From contig DKZT01000010.1 in assembly GCA_002493755.1 (NCBI GenBank), positions 1-14,308 on the forward strand: a stretch of 14,308 nucleotides of DNA, given 5' to 3'. The position numbers and the translations under genes were made by a program. This stretch comes from Ruminococcaceae bacterium UBA7067. Lineage in GTDB: Bacteria; Bacillota; Clostridia; Oscillospirales; Acutalibacteraceae. How positions within the stretch are numbered: position 1 is the first letter of the stretch; the number at the start of each line of letters is the position of its first letter. The notes below the pieces were generated by a model. The model did no database searches. It worked only from the letters and a program-made list of their open reading frames with translations, and was not told the origin of the DNA. Of the stretch, positions 8,516-14,308 are shown piece by piece.

Positions 8516-8526
8516 GTTTTATTAAC

Positions 8527-8557
8527 AGTATATCACTTTATATTTGTTAATTGTGAA
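8527..8557 (-). promoter_or_regulatory. Promoter of the crRNA-like RNA (leftward)
   Basis: On the minus strand TTCACA (8557-8552) is followed, after 19 bp, by the extended -10 TGATATACT (TG at 8535-8534, TATACT at 8532-8527). The expected start is about 8520, just ahead of the solo repeat at 8515. The 19-bp spacing is long, but the TGN extension compensates. It is back to back with the cas5 promoter, with 25 bp between the two -35 boxes. That gap and its flank contain the 9-bp direct repeat TTGTTAATT (8544-8552 and 8562-8570). Confidence 0.65.
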
Positions 8558-8582
8558 TTGATTGTTAATTTCAATTAAGGAC

Positions 8583-8611
8583 TTGACAATTGAAAATATC
8601 ACTGTTATAAT
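8583..8611 (+). promoter_or_regulatory. Consensus sigma-A promoter of the cas5-cas8-cas7-cas4-cas1-cas2 operon
   Basis: TTGACA (8583-8588), an exact 17-bp spacer and TATAAT (8606-8611) preceded by TGT, which also makes an extended -10. All twelve hexamer bases match consensus. Expected start is about 8618, giving a short 5' leader with AAAGGAG (8631-8637) 8 bp before the cas5 ATG. So strong a promoter on a defence operon implies that a repressor normally holds it down. Confidence 0.93.
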
Positions 8612-8626
8612 ATCCTCATACTAGAA
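8607..8626 (-). promoter_or_regulatory. Predicted Cascade operator: PAM plus partial protospacer over the cas5 -10 box
   Basis: Read on the minus strand, TTC (8626-8624) is followed by a 17-nt protospacer (8623-8607) identical to positions 1-17 of the spacer-like stretch at 8485-8469, except for position 6 (A in the RNA, T here). Position 18 also differs and position 19 matches; pairing is lost from position 20. The site covers most of the -10 hexamer and the expected transcription start. A bound Cascade would occlude RNA polymerase. Confidence 0.85.
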
Positions 8627-8645
8627 AGCTAAAGGAGTTGAAGCG

Positions 8646-9395
8646 ATGGAAAAACCAATACACAGAAATACCGTAGAATTTGCTATTTACGGTCCCTACG
8701 CGATGTTTTCCGACGTTCTCACAAGAGCATCGGGAGAACATTGCTCATATGTGATTCCCACATATGAAGCTCTGAAGGGCATTTTACACAGCGTATATTA
8801 CAAACCAACGATCGTGTGGAAGATTGACAGCGTGCGCATTATGAAGCCTATACAAACCGAGCGCAAGGGTATCCGACCTATCAAGTACAGCGGCGGTAAT
8901 GACTTAGCGTATTATACATATCTGACAGATGTCTGCTATCAGGTAAGGGCGCATTTTGAGTGGAATTATAACCGTCCCGAGCTTGAATGTGACCGTAACG
9001 AGCATAAACACCACAACATAGCAAGGCGTATGATAAAAAGAGGCGGCAGACGTGATGTTTTTCTCGGCTGCCGTGAGTGTCAGGCTTATGTTGAGCCCTG
9101 TATTTTCGGAGAGGGCAAGAGCTATTACGATGACAGCGGAGAAATCAGGTACAGCCTGATGTACCATGGAATCACCTACGCGGACGAAGCTGAGAACCCC
9201 GAGGATAAGGGAAAAATGACAGTGCGCTTCTGGCAGCCGACAATGGTAAACGGCGTGATAGATTTTATTGAGCCAAAGGACTGCACAATCAAAAGACACA
9301 TAAAGGATATGGAGATTAAGCCGTTCGGCAGGGAGCATAACAATTTTAGCGGACTCGATGAATTTGTCGGAGGTGAAGCTGATGAGCTGGACTGA
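8646..9395 (+). CDS. cas5: Cas5c (Cas5d), Cascade subunit and pre-crRNA endonuclease
   Basis: 249 aa. Type I-C has no Cas6; Cas5c cuts the repeat and holds the 5' handle of the crRNA. Landmarks are the RRM-type start NTVEFAIYGPYAMFSD, the segment TYEALKGILHSVYYKP with the candidate catalytic Tyr51, and NEHKHHNIARR, where Lys121-His122 fit the Lys-His pair of the known Tyr/Lys/His active site. These assignments rest on motif resemblance to characterised Cas5d. It is the first gene after the consensus promoter, with AAAGGAG 8 bp before the ATG. Its 3' end overlaps the start of cas8c by 14 bp. It is the predicted processor of the solo-repeat RNA that would repress its own promoter. Confidence 0.97.
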   Translation: MEKPIHRNTVEFAIYGPYAMFSDVLTRASGEHCSYVIPTYEALKGILHSVYYKPTIVWKIDSVRIMKPIQTERKGIRPIKYSGGNDLAYYTYLTDVCYQVRAHFEWNYNRPELECDRNEHKHHNIARRMIKRGGRRDVFLGCRECQAYVEPCIFGEGKSYYDDSGEIRYSLMYHGITYADEAENPEDKGKMTVRFWQPTMVNGVIDFIEPKDCTIKRHIKDMEIKPFGREHNNFSGLDEFVGGEADELD

Positions 9396-11259
9396 GGAGC
9401 TGTATAAAATTTATGTAAACAACTGCGGCAGAGATGACTGCGGCGAAAAGCTGCTTCCCATTTCACATTCAACAGCAAACGCTCAGATTGAAATTACGCT
9501 GAGTGAAAACGGAGATTTTGTTGATGCCCGTGCGCTTGATAAGTCAGAGCAGGTGACGGTTATTCCCGTTACCGAGGATTCAGGCTCAAGAGGCAATGGT
9601 GTATTTCCAATGCCTTTTGATGATAAGCTTGTTTACATAGCAGGCGATTACGGAAAATTTGCAACGGGAAAGAATGCGGATAATGCGAAGTATTTCTCTG
9701 CTTATATGCAGCAGCTTAAAAGCTGGCGCAACAGCGAGAATTCTCACCCTGCGGTAAAAACTGTTTGCACTTATTTAGATAAAGCCTGCATAATGCAGGA
9801 TTTGATTGACTGCGGAGTTTTGAAAACTGACGGAAAAACAGAAAAGCTGGATGAAAGCAAAATAACCGGAATTTCACAAGAGGATGCATTTGTGCGTTTC
9901 CGTGTAAATTACGACGATATGCTGCGTGAAAACAGAACATGGCTCGACGAAAGCCTCTACAACAGCTTTATTGCATATAACAATGAAACTGTTGGTTGTA
10001 AGCAGCTTTGCTATGCAACCGGAGAAATTTTGCCCTGCACATATAAGCATCCCTCAAAAATCCGCAATGCAGGCGATAAAGCAAAGCTTATCTCTGCAAA
10101 TGATGAAAGCGGCTTTACCTACCGCGGCAGATTTTCAGACAAGGAGGAAGCACTTTCTGTAAGCTATGATTTCTCGCAGAAAATGCACAACGCTCTAAAA
10201 TGGCTTATCGCAAGACAGGGAATGAGCTTTGAAAACTCTTTGACGGTTGTTGTGTGGGCAAGTGCGCTTGAGCCGCTGCCTGATATAAGGAACAGCTTCT
10301 CGGATTGCTGGGACGATGAATATCCCGATGACGAAGAAATCCCCTACACTCAGGCTGATTATGAATCCTTGCTCAGCAAGATGATATTCGGGTATGAGCA
10401 AAAGCTTGAAACTACTTCAAAGGTTATAATAATGGGTCTTGACGCCGCAACAACAGGCAGACTTTCTATTTCATTCTACTCTGAGCTTGAGAAATCAGCG
10501 TTTCTCAATAATATTAAAAAATGGCACAGTGAAATTTCGTGGAAACGCTTTAATGTTAAGACAGGAAAAATCGGTATCAATTCTTTCAGCGTTTACGAAA
10601 TAGCCAGATGCGCCTATGGAACTGAGCAAAATGGAGAAATCAAGTGTAAAGCTGAAATTATGACCGATACGATTATGCGCCTTATACCGTGTATCACTCA
10701 GGGCAGGAAACTCCCTAAGGATATTATGAGCAACCTGTTTATAAAAGCCTCAAATCCCCTTGCATATGATGTAAAAGGATATAATCACCGCTTAGTGCTC
10801 GAAGTAGCCTGCGGTATAATCAGAAAATATAATATTGAAAATGAGGAAGGAGTAACAACAATGGATATTGATTACAACAGCAAAGACCGAAGTTATCTAT
10901 TTGGCTGTTTGCTCGCTGTTGCGGATAAAGCAGAGTATGAGTCTTACGATGCTGATGATAAGGGAAAGAGAGTTACAAACGCCAAGCGTTATTGGAATAA
11001 GTTTGCGAAACAACCGTATCGTACGTGGGAAATAATATATACTCGCTTAATTCCGTATTTTAAGAAACTGGGAGCGAAAGCAAGCAGATATGAAGAACTT
11101 ATCGGGAAAATTAAGGCTAATATGAGCTGTGATGTCTTTTCTTCACCGGAATCTCTTGAACCTTCTTATCTTCTCGGTTATTACCATCAGCTTAACGCTA
11201 TGTATCCATCTAAAAAAGAAGTAGAAACCAAAGAATCACAAAATACAGAGGAGGACTAA
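9382..11259 (+). CDS. cas8c: Cas8c (Csd1), Cascade large subunit
   Basis: 625 aa from ATG 9382. I prefer this to the in-frame ATG at 9358 because GGAGGTGA (9369-9376) sits just before it and the protein then begins MSWTEELYKIYVN, the usual Csd1 start. Family-like segments include FPMPFDDKLVYIAGDYGKF near the N-terminus and ATTGRLSISFYSELEKS around residues 356-372. Cas8c reads the PAM and starts R-loop formation, so it should recognise the TTC beside the cas5 promoter site. The gene overlaps the cas5 stop by 14 bp and ends 3 bp before cas7. Its last 132 codons can be made separately as Cas11 from an internal start. Confidence 0.97.
   Translation: MSWTEELYKIYVNNCGRDDCGEKLLPISHSTANAQIEITLSENGDFVDARALDKSEQVTVIPVTEDSGSRGNGVFPMPFDDKLVYIAGDYGKFATGKNADNAKYFSAYMQQLKSWRNSENSHPAVKTVCTYLDKACIMQDLIDCGVLKTDGKTEKLDESKITGISQEDAFVRFRVNYDDMLRENRTWLDESLYNSFIAYNNETVGCKQLCYATGEILPCTYKHPSKIRNAGDKAKLISANDESGFTYRGRFSDKEEALSVSYDFSQKMHNALKWLIARQGMSFENSLTVVVWASALEPLPDIRNSFSDCWDDEYPDDEEIPYTQADYESLLSKMIFGYEQKLETTSKVIIMGLDAATTGRLSISFYSELEKSAFLNNIKKWHSEISWKRFNVKTGKIGINSFSVYEIARCAYGTEQNGEIKCKAEIMTDTIMRLIPCITQGRKLPKDIMSNLFIKASNPLAYDVKGYNHRLVLEVACGIIRKYNIENEEGVTTMDIDYNSKDRSYLFGCLLAVADKAEYESYDADDKGKRVTNAKRYWNKFAKQPYRTWEIIYTRLIPYFKKLGAKASRYEELIGKIKANMSCDVFSSPESLEPSYLLGYYHQLNAMYPSKKEVETKESQNTEED
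10861..11259 (+). CDS. cas11: Cas11c, small subunit from an internal start within cas8c
   Basis: 132 aa in the same frame as cas8c, starting at its codon 494. The internal ATG is preceded by GGAAGGAG (10845-10852) with an 8-nt spacer, as good as the ribosome binding sites of the separate genes here. The product begins MDIDYNSKDRSYLFGCLLAV and is rich in predicted helices, as expected for a small subunit that lines the Cascade belly and steadies the R-loop. Internal translation of Cas11 from cas8 is established for type I-C systems. The start in this organism is inferred from the ribosome binding site. Confidence 0.85.
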   Translation: MDIDYNSKDRSYLFGCLLAVADKAEYESYDADDKGKRVTNAKRYWNKFAKQPYRTWEIIYTRLIPYFKKLGAKASRYEELIGKIKANMSCDVFSSPESLEPSYLLGYYHQLNAMYPSKKEVETKESQNTEED

Positions 11260-11262
11260 ACT

Positions 11263-12123
11263 ATGAATATACTTCAAAACAAAATTGATTTCGCATTAAT
11301 TATCACCGCAACAAACGCAAACCCAAACGGAGATCCATTGGATGGAAACCGTCCCCGTGAAAATTTTGATGGTTTCAGCGAAATTTCAGATGTATGCATC
11401 AAAAGAAAGATAAGAAACCGCCTTCAGGATATGGGTGAAAAGATTTTTGTGCAGTCGGACGACCGCTGCGATGATGGCTGTGACAGCCTGAGAAAACGAG
11501 CGGAAAGCAACGAGGGATTAAAAGCAATCAGTAAGGGAAGGAACACTAACCGTGAGGAGTATGCAAGAAAAGCCTGTGAAGAGTGGATTGATGTACGCAG
11601 CTTCGGTCAGGTGTTTGCTTTCAAGGGTGATAATGTATCAGTCGGCGTAAGAGGTCCGGTGACTGTTCAGCAGGCGGTTAGCATCGATCCTGTTAATATA
11701 GTAAGTATACAGATTACAAAAAGTGTAAACGGCGAAAGAGACAAGGCAGGTAAATCTTCTGATACAATGGGTATGAAACACAGGGTAGAATTCGGTATAT
11801 ATGTAATTAAGGGAAGCATTAATTGCCAGTTAGCCGAGAAAACCGGCTTCACCGAAGAGGATGCTGAAAAAATCAAGGAGGCTCTGAAAACGCTTTTTGA
11901 AAATGACTGCTCATCGGCACGACCGGAGGGAAGTATGGAGGTATGCCATCTGTACTGGTGGAAGCATGACTGTAAGACTCCGAAGTATTCATCAGCTCAA
12001 GTTTTTCGTTCCTTGAAAGTTAAGCGTAAGAAGGGTGTGCGTAAGCCGTCTTCGTATGATGATTATGAAATTACAGTTGACGAGCTTGACGGAGTTACAC
12101 CTGAAATTTATGATATGGTATGA
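11263..12123 (+). CDS. cas7: Cas7c (Csd2), Cascade backbone subunit
   Basis: 286 aa, normal Csd2 length. The start ALIITATNANPNGDPLDGNRPR (residues 11-32, broken here only by family variation) and the later segments GVRGPVTVQQAVS and SSDTMGMKHRVEFGIY are typical of Csd2. Several copies polymerise along the crRNA spacer and flip out every sixth base, which explains why a mismatch at spacer position 6 in the regulatory RNA is tolerated. AGAGGAGGA lies upstream of the ATG, and the gap to cas8c is 3 bp. The stop codon overlaps the cas4 start in an ATGA junction, suggesting translational coupling. Confidence 0.97.
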   Translation: MNILQNKIDFALIITATNANPNGDPLDGNRPRENFDGFSEISDVCIKRKIRNRLQDMGEKIFVQSDDRCDDGCDSLRKRAESNEGLKAISKGRNTNREEYARKACEEWIDVRSFGQVFAFKGDNVSVGVRGPVTVQQAVSIDPVNIVSIQITKSVNGERDKAGKSSDTMGMKHRVEFGIYVIKGSINCQLAEKTGFTEEDAEKIKEALKTLFENDCSSARPEGSMEVCHLYWWKHDCKTPKYSSAQVFRSLKVKRKKGVRKPSSYDDYEITVDELDGVTPEIYDMV

Positions 12124-12794
12124 TGTATAACGAAGATGAGTATCTGATGCTTTCGGGGATACAACATTTTGTCTTTTGCCGCAGACAGTGGGCGCTTATT
12201 CATATCGAACAGCAGTGGGCAGAAAATCTGCGCACTGCTGACGGCGCCGTTATGCACAGGAATGTTCATGACAGTGCCTTCAACGAAAAACGCAGAAATG
12301 TGATTATTGCCAGGGCTATGTCAATTTCTTCATCTCGTCTTGGGCTTAGCGGAGAATGTGATGTTGTTGAGTTTCACAGAGATGATAACGGAGTTGAGAT
12401 TTTCGGAAGAGAGGGAAAATACACGGTAACCCCCATAGAATACAAGCGAGGCAAAGAAAAAGCCGATGAATGCGACATAATGCAGCTTACTGCACAGGCT
12501 ATGTGCTTAGAGGATATGCTTTGCTGTGAAGTTCCGTTTGGATATATATATTACGGTGAAACAAGAAAGCGTGTAAAGGTCGAAATAACCGATGAGCTTA
12601 AAAAACGAACGGAAAGAATAATTGAAGAAATGCATATGCTATATCGGAGAAAGCACACTCCTAAGGTTAAAAGAACAAAGTCCTGCAATGCCTGTTCTCT
12701 GAATAATATCTGTCTGCCTGTGATATGCGGCAATAAAAAAGCTTCGGAATATATAAAATCAATGCTTGCATTACAGGAGGATAGTGCGAAATGA
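12120..12794 (+). CDS. cas4: Cas4, PAM-selecting RecB-like exonuclease for spacer acquisition
   Basis: 224 aa. RecB-family nuclease motifs are His46, Asp81 (GECDVVEF) and Glu107-Lys109 (PIEYKRGK). Four cysteines for an Fe-S cluster are present: Cys20 (FCRRQW) and Cys189, Cys192 and Cys198 near the C-terminus. In type I-C, Cas4 trims prespacers and checks the PAM before integration by Cas1-Cas2. The start overlaps the cas7 stop (ATGA); a second ATG follows directly at 12123, and no clear Shine-Dalgarno is seen, so initiation may rely on coupling. The stop overlaps the cas1 start in another ATGA. Confidence 0.96.
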   Translation: MMYNEDEYLMLSGIQHFVFCRRQWALIHIEQQWAENLRTADGAVMHRNVHDSAFNEKRRNVIIARAMSISSSRLGLSGECDVVEFHRDDNGVEIFGREGKYTVTPIEYKRGKEKADECDIMQLTAQAMCLEDMLCCEVPFGYIYYGETRKRVKVEITDELKKRTERIIEEMHMLYRRKHTPKVKRTKSCNACSLNNICLPVICGNKKASEYIKSMLALQEDSAK

Positions 12795-13822
12795 AAAAAC
12801 TGCAGAATACTCTGTATGTTACAACACCCGACAAATATCTTTCTCTTGACGGCGAAAATGTTGTAATTCTTCAGGAACAAAATGAAATAGGTCGTGTACC
12901 TTTGCATAATCTTGACGGTATAGTTACCTTCGGATATACTGGAGCAAGTCCTGCTCTGATGGGCAAATGCGCAAAAGATGGGAAATCGCTTGTGTTTATG
13001 AGCGGAAGCGGAAGATTCCTTGCAAGAGTTGAGGGGCAGGCAAGCGGAAATGTTTTCCTGCGGCGGCAACAGTACCGTTTTGCTGATGACCCTGAAATCA
13101 GTCTGAAAATCTCTGAAAATATGATTGCTGCAAAGCTTTACAACAGCCGTTGGGTTCTTGAACGGACCGTTCGTGATCATGAACTGAGAATTGACAAGGT
13201 CAAGTTTAAATCCAAATCTGAGTATTTGAAGAATTCTATCCATAAAGCGTTTAACGCAGAAAACTTAGATGAGCTTCGCGGAATCGAGGGTGAAGCTGCT
13301 TCGGTATATTTTTCAGTTTTTGATGATATGATTTTGCAGCAAAAGGAAGACTTCTTTTTCAAATCAAGGAGTAAAAGGCCGCCTTTAGACAGAGTTAATG
13401 CGATGCTTTCGTTTGCGTATTCTTTCGCTACGGGAATGTGTGCGTCAGCTTTGGAAGCGGTCGGTCTTGATCCGTATGTGGGGTTTATGCATACCGACCG
13501 TCCGGGCAGACGCTCGCTTGCACTTGATTTGCTGGAAGAATTCATAGCTCTGATGTGCGACAGGTTTGTGCTTATGCTGATTAATAAGCGAATGATCGGC
13601 ACATCAGATTTTGAGCAGCGTGAGGACGGAGCAGTTCTTCTTACCGACAACGGGCGAAAAACATTTATAACAGCTTGGCAAAACAGGAAGCATGAAGAGA
13701 TAAAACATCCTTTTTTGGGAGAAAAAGTTGAGTGGGGACTGCTGCCGTATGTTCAGGCATTACTCCTTGCTCGATATATCCGAGGAGATTTGGATTGTTA
13801 TCCTCCTTTTATGTGGAAGTGA
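12791..13822 (+). CDS. cas1: Cas1 integrase
   Basis: 343 aa, typical length for a type I-C Cas1. The catalytic set is visible: Glu166 in GIEGEAASVYF, His234 in GFMHTDRPG and the acidic cluster Asp246/Glu249 in LALDLLEEF. With Cas2 it inserts prespacers at the leader end of the array. AGGAGG (12775-12780) lies 10 bp before the ATG, which overlaps the cas4 stop. cas2 follows after 5 bp. No damage is visible, so the adaptation module looks functional. Confidence 0.98.
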   Translation: MKKLQNTLYVTTPDKYLSLDGENVVILQEQNEIGRVPLHNLDGIVTFGYTGASPALMGKCAKDGKSLVFMSGSGRFLARVEGQASGNVFLRRQQYRFADDPEISLKISENMIAAKLYNSRWVLERTVRDHELRIDKVKFKSKSEYLKNSIHKAFNAENLDELRGIEGEAASVYFSVFDDMILQQKEDFFFKSRSKRPPLDRVNAMLSFAYSFATGMCASALEAVGLDPYVGFMHTDRPGRRSLALDLLEEFIALMCDRFVLMLINKRMIGTSDFEQREDGAVLLTDNGRKTFITAWQNRKHEEIKHPFLGEKVEWGLLPYVQALLLARYIRGDLDCYPPFMWK

Positions 13823-13827
13823 TTATT

Positions 13828-14118
13828 ATGTTGGTCTTGATTACTTATGATGTAAATACTGAAACAAAAGACGGTAGAAAAAGACTGAGAAAAGTAGCTA
13901 AGCTCTGTGTGAATTATGGGGTAAGAGTTCAGAATTCTGTATTTGAGTGTGTCCTTGATGCTGCTCAATGCCGTAAACTGAAGTATATGCTGACAGCCGA
14001 AATTGACACAGACAAGGATAGTCTGCGCTTTTACTATCTTGGAGATAAGTATAAAACTAAGATTGAACATATTGGTACTAAGGAGGCTATAAAGGTTGAA
14101 GATCCGTTGATATTTTAG
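13828..14118 (+). CDS. cas2: Cas2, adaptation complex subunit
   Basis: 96 aa from ATG 13828. This start gives the usual Cas2 N-terminus MLVLITYDVNT, with the conserved Asp8 after the first strand. An in-frame ATG at 13732 would add 32 residues unlike Cas2 and lie deep inside cas1, so I reject it. The ferredoxin-like fold dimer bridges two Cas1 dimers during spacer integration. The ribosome binding site is weak (GGAAG ahead of the start, overlapping the end of cas1), so coupling to cas1 is likely. The leader and array begin directly after the stop. Confidence 0.97.
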   Translation: MLVLITYDVNTETKDGRKRLRKVAKLCVNYGVRVQNSVFECVLDAAQCRKLKYMLTAEIDTDKDSLRFYYLGDKYKTKIEHIGTKEAIKVEDPLIF

Positions 14119-14161
14119 TGCGAGATGTAGTTGCGCATAGATTACTCGTAGTATTCGCACT
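14117..14161. repeat. Inverted repeat at the start of the CRISPR leader
   Basis: AGTGCGA (14117-14123) and TCGCACT (14155-14161) are exact 7-bp reverse complements 31 bp apart, beginning at the last two bases of the cas2 stop codon. A run TTTATTT follows. From memory, an inverted repeat of this kind just after cas2 is seen in other type I-C leaders, where it may serve adaptation. It could also act as a weak terminator. Confidence 0.55.
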
Positions 14162-14287
14162 TTATTTAATTCTCTATCAGAAGTATATTGTGTTTTTGAA
14201 TGCTGAATTGTCATACATTTTAGTATTCGTTGTCGAAACTTCACAATGCTATAGTGTAATCAATTATATGCGTTGTGTGGTTTTGCT
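14119..14287 (+). promoter_or_regulatory. CRISPR leader
   Basis: 169 bp, AT-rich and non-coding, between cas2 and the first repeat. A possible array promoter is TTCACA (14240-14245) with TTATAT (14264-14269) 18 bp downstream, which would start transcription just before the repeat. The TTCACA-like -35 is shared with the solo-repeat RNA promoter. The leader should also hold the Cas1-Cas2 anchoring signals, but I cannot place them. Confidence 0.75.
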
Positions 14288-14308
14288 GTCGCTCTCCACA
14301 CGGAGAGC
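14288..14308 (+). CRISPR. First repeat of the type I-C CRISPR array (cut by window end)
   Basis: The last 21 bp read GTC followed by a 7-bp hairpin, GCTCTCC and GGAGAGC around ACAC. This is the 5' two-thirds of a type I-C repeat, whose usual remainder is GTGGATTGAAAT. The position directly after cas2 and a leader supports an array running rightward out of the window. No spacer is visible, so array content cannot be judged. Confidence 0.9.

Larger units (their letters stand above)
8425..8520 (-). ncRNA. Predicted CreR-like crRNA guiding Cascade to the cas5 promoter
   Basis: A leftward transcription unit of about 95 nt. It contains a solo CRISPR-like repeat (8515-8486), a spacer-like stretch of 26 nt (8485-8460) and an intrinsic terminator (8459-8425). 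The repeat starts only a few nt after the expected transcription start. Spacer positions 1-17 (TAGTAAGAGGATATTAT) match the minus strand of the cas5 promoter at 8623-8607, differing only at position 6, and the target has a TTC PAM. By analogy with known type I-C processing, Cas5c should cut just 3' of the repeat hairpin and leave an 11-nt UGGAUUGAAAU handle. The mature RNA would keep the terminator hairpin as its 3' end. The short match predicts binding and repression rather than Cas3-mediated cleavage. Precedent is the CreR class and, in concept, the S. pyogenes long tracrRNA; assignment here is inference from sequence. Confidence 0.83.

Noticed and set aside
8427..8645. A CreTA-type toxin-antitoxin pair, in which a crRNA-like RNA represses a toxin gene.
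   Set aside because: No small toxin-like ORF or second promoter is present, and the guide matches the cas5 promoter itself, which fits cas autoregulation better.
8904..9338. 144-aa open frame on the minus strand inside cas5.
   Set aside because: It is fully antisense to a recognised gene, has no family-like sequence and arises from the codon use of cas5.
9358..9381. Upstream in-frame ATG for cas8c.
   Set aside because: GGAGGTGA directly precedes the ATG at 9382, and the protein then has the usual Csd1 N-terminus.
9484..9500. GATTGAAAT string in cas8c (also near 212 in the dockerin gene), resembling a CRISPR repeat tail.
   Set aside because: Only the short tail matches, there is no GTCGCTC hairpin beside it, and both lie in well-supported coding sequence.
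12551..13243. 230-aa open frame on the minus strand across cas4 and cas1.
   Set aside because: It is long but antisense to two clearly functional genes, with no recognisable domain or ribosome binding site; a shadow frame.
13732..13827. Upstream in-frame start for cas2.
   Set aside because: It adds 32 residues not found in Cas2 and lies within cas1; ATG 13828 gives the canonical N-terminus.

Overview
The window looks like chromosomal DNA of a Gram-positive gut or rumen clostridium close to Ruminococcus (Oscillospiraceae). This is inferred from moderate-to-low GC, a secreted protein with a cellulosome-type dockerin and Pro/Thr linkers, strong AGGAGG-type ribosome binding sites, and the makeup of the cas genes. 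I ran no database search.

Left part (1-5911): four co-directional cell-surface genes. They are a secreted dockerin/Ig-like/SH3b/transglutaminase-like protein, an MBOAT (AlgI-like) membrane O-acyltransferase, an AlgX/AlgJ-like SGNH (DHHW) acetyltransferase partner, and a lipoprotein. The last three are spaced 13-15 bp apart and end at a strong intrinsic terminator (5873-5911). MBOAT and SGNH partners normally transfer acetyl groups to an exported polysaccharide.

Right part (6066-14308): a complete type I-C CRISPR-Cas locus in the order cas3, cas5c, cas8c, cas7c, cas4, cas1, cas2, leader, first repeat. The small subunit Cas11 appears to be made from an internal start inside cas8c (10861). cas3 is separated from the rest by a 219-bp gap. 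cas5 to cas2 form a tight operon with overlapping or nearly touching genes, driven by an extended consensus promoter (TTGACA, 17 bp, TGTTATAAT). The window ends inside the first CRISPR repeat.

The main discovery is in the cas3-cas5 gap. On the minus strand there is a solo CRISPR-repeat-like element (8486-8515) with its own extended -10 promoter, followed by a spacer-like stretch and an intrinsic terminator whose U-tract runs into the cas3 stop codon. The first 17 nt of the spacer-like stretch match the cas5 promoter (8607-8623) at 16 positions. The single mismatch is at spacer position 6, a base that type I crRNAs flip out of pairing. The site is flanked by TTC, the type I-C PAM. This predicts a crRNA-like RNA that guides Cascade to the -10 box of its own operon: an RNA-guided autorepression loop of the CreR (cas-regulating RNA) kind, with a match too short for full target destruction. 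cas3 lies outside the targeted promoter.
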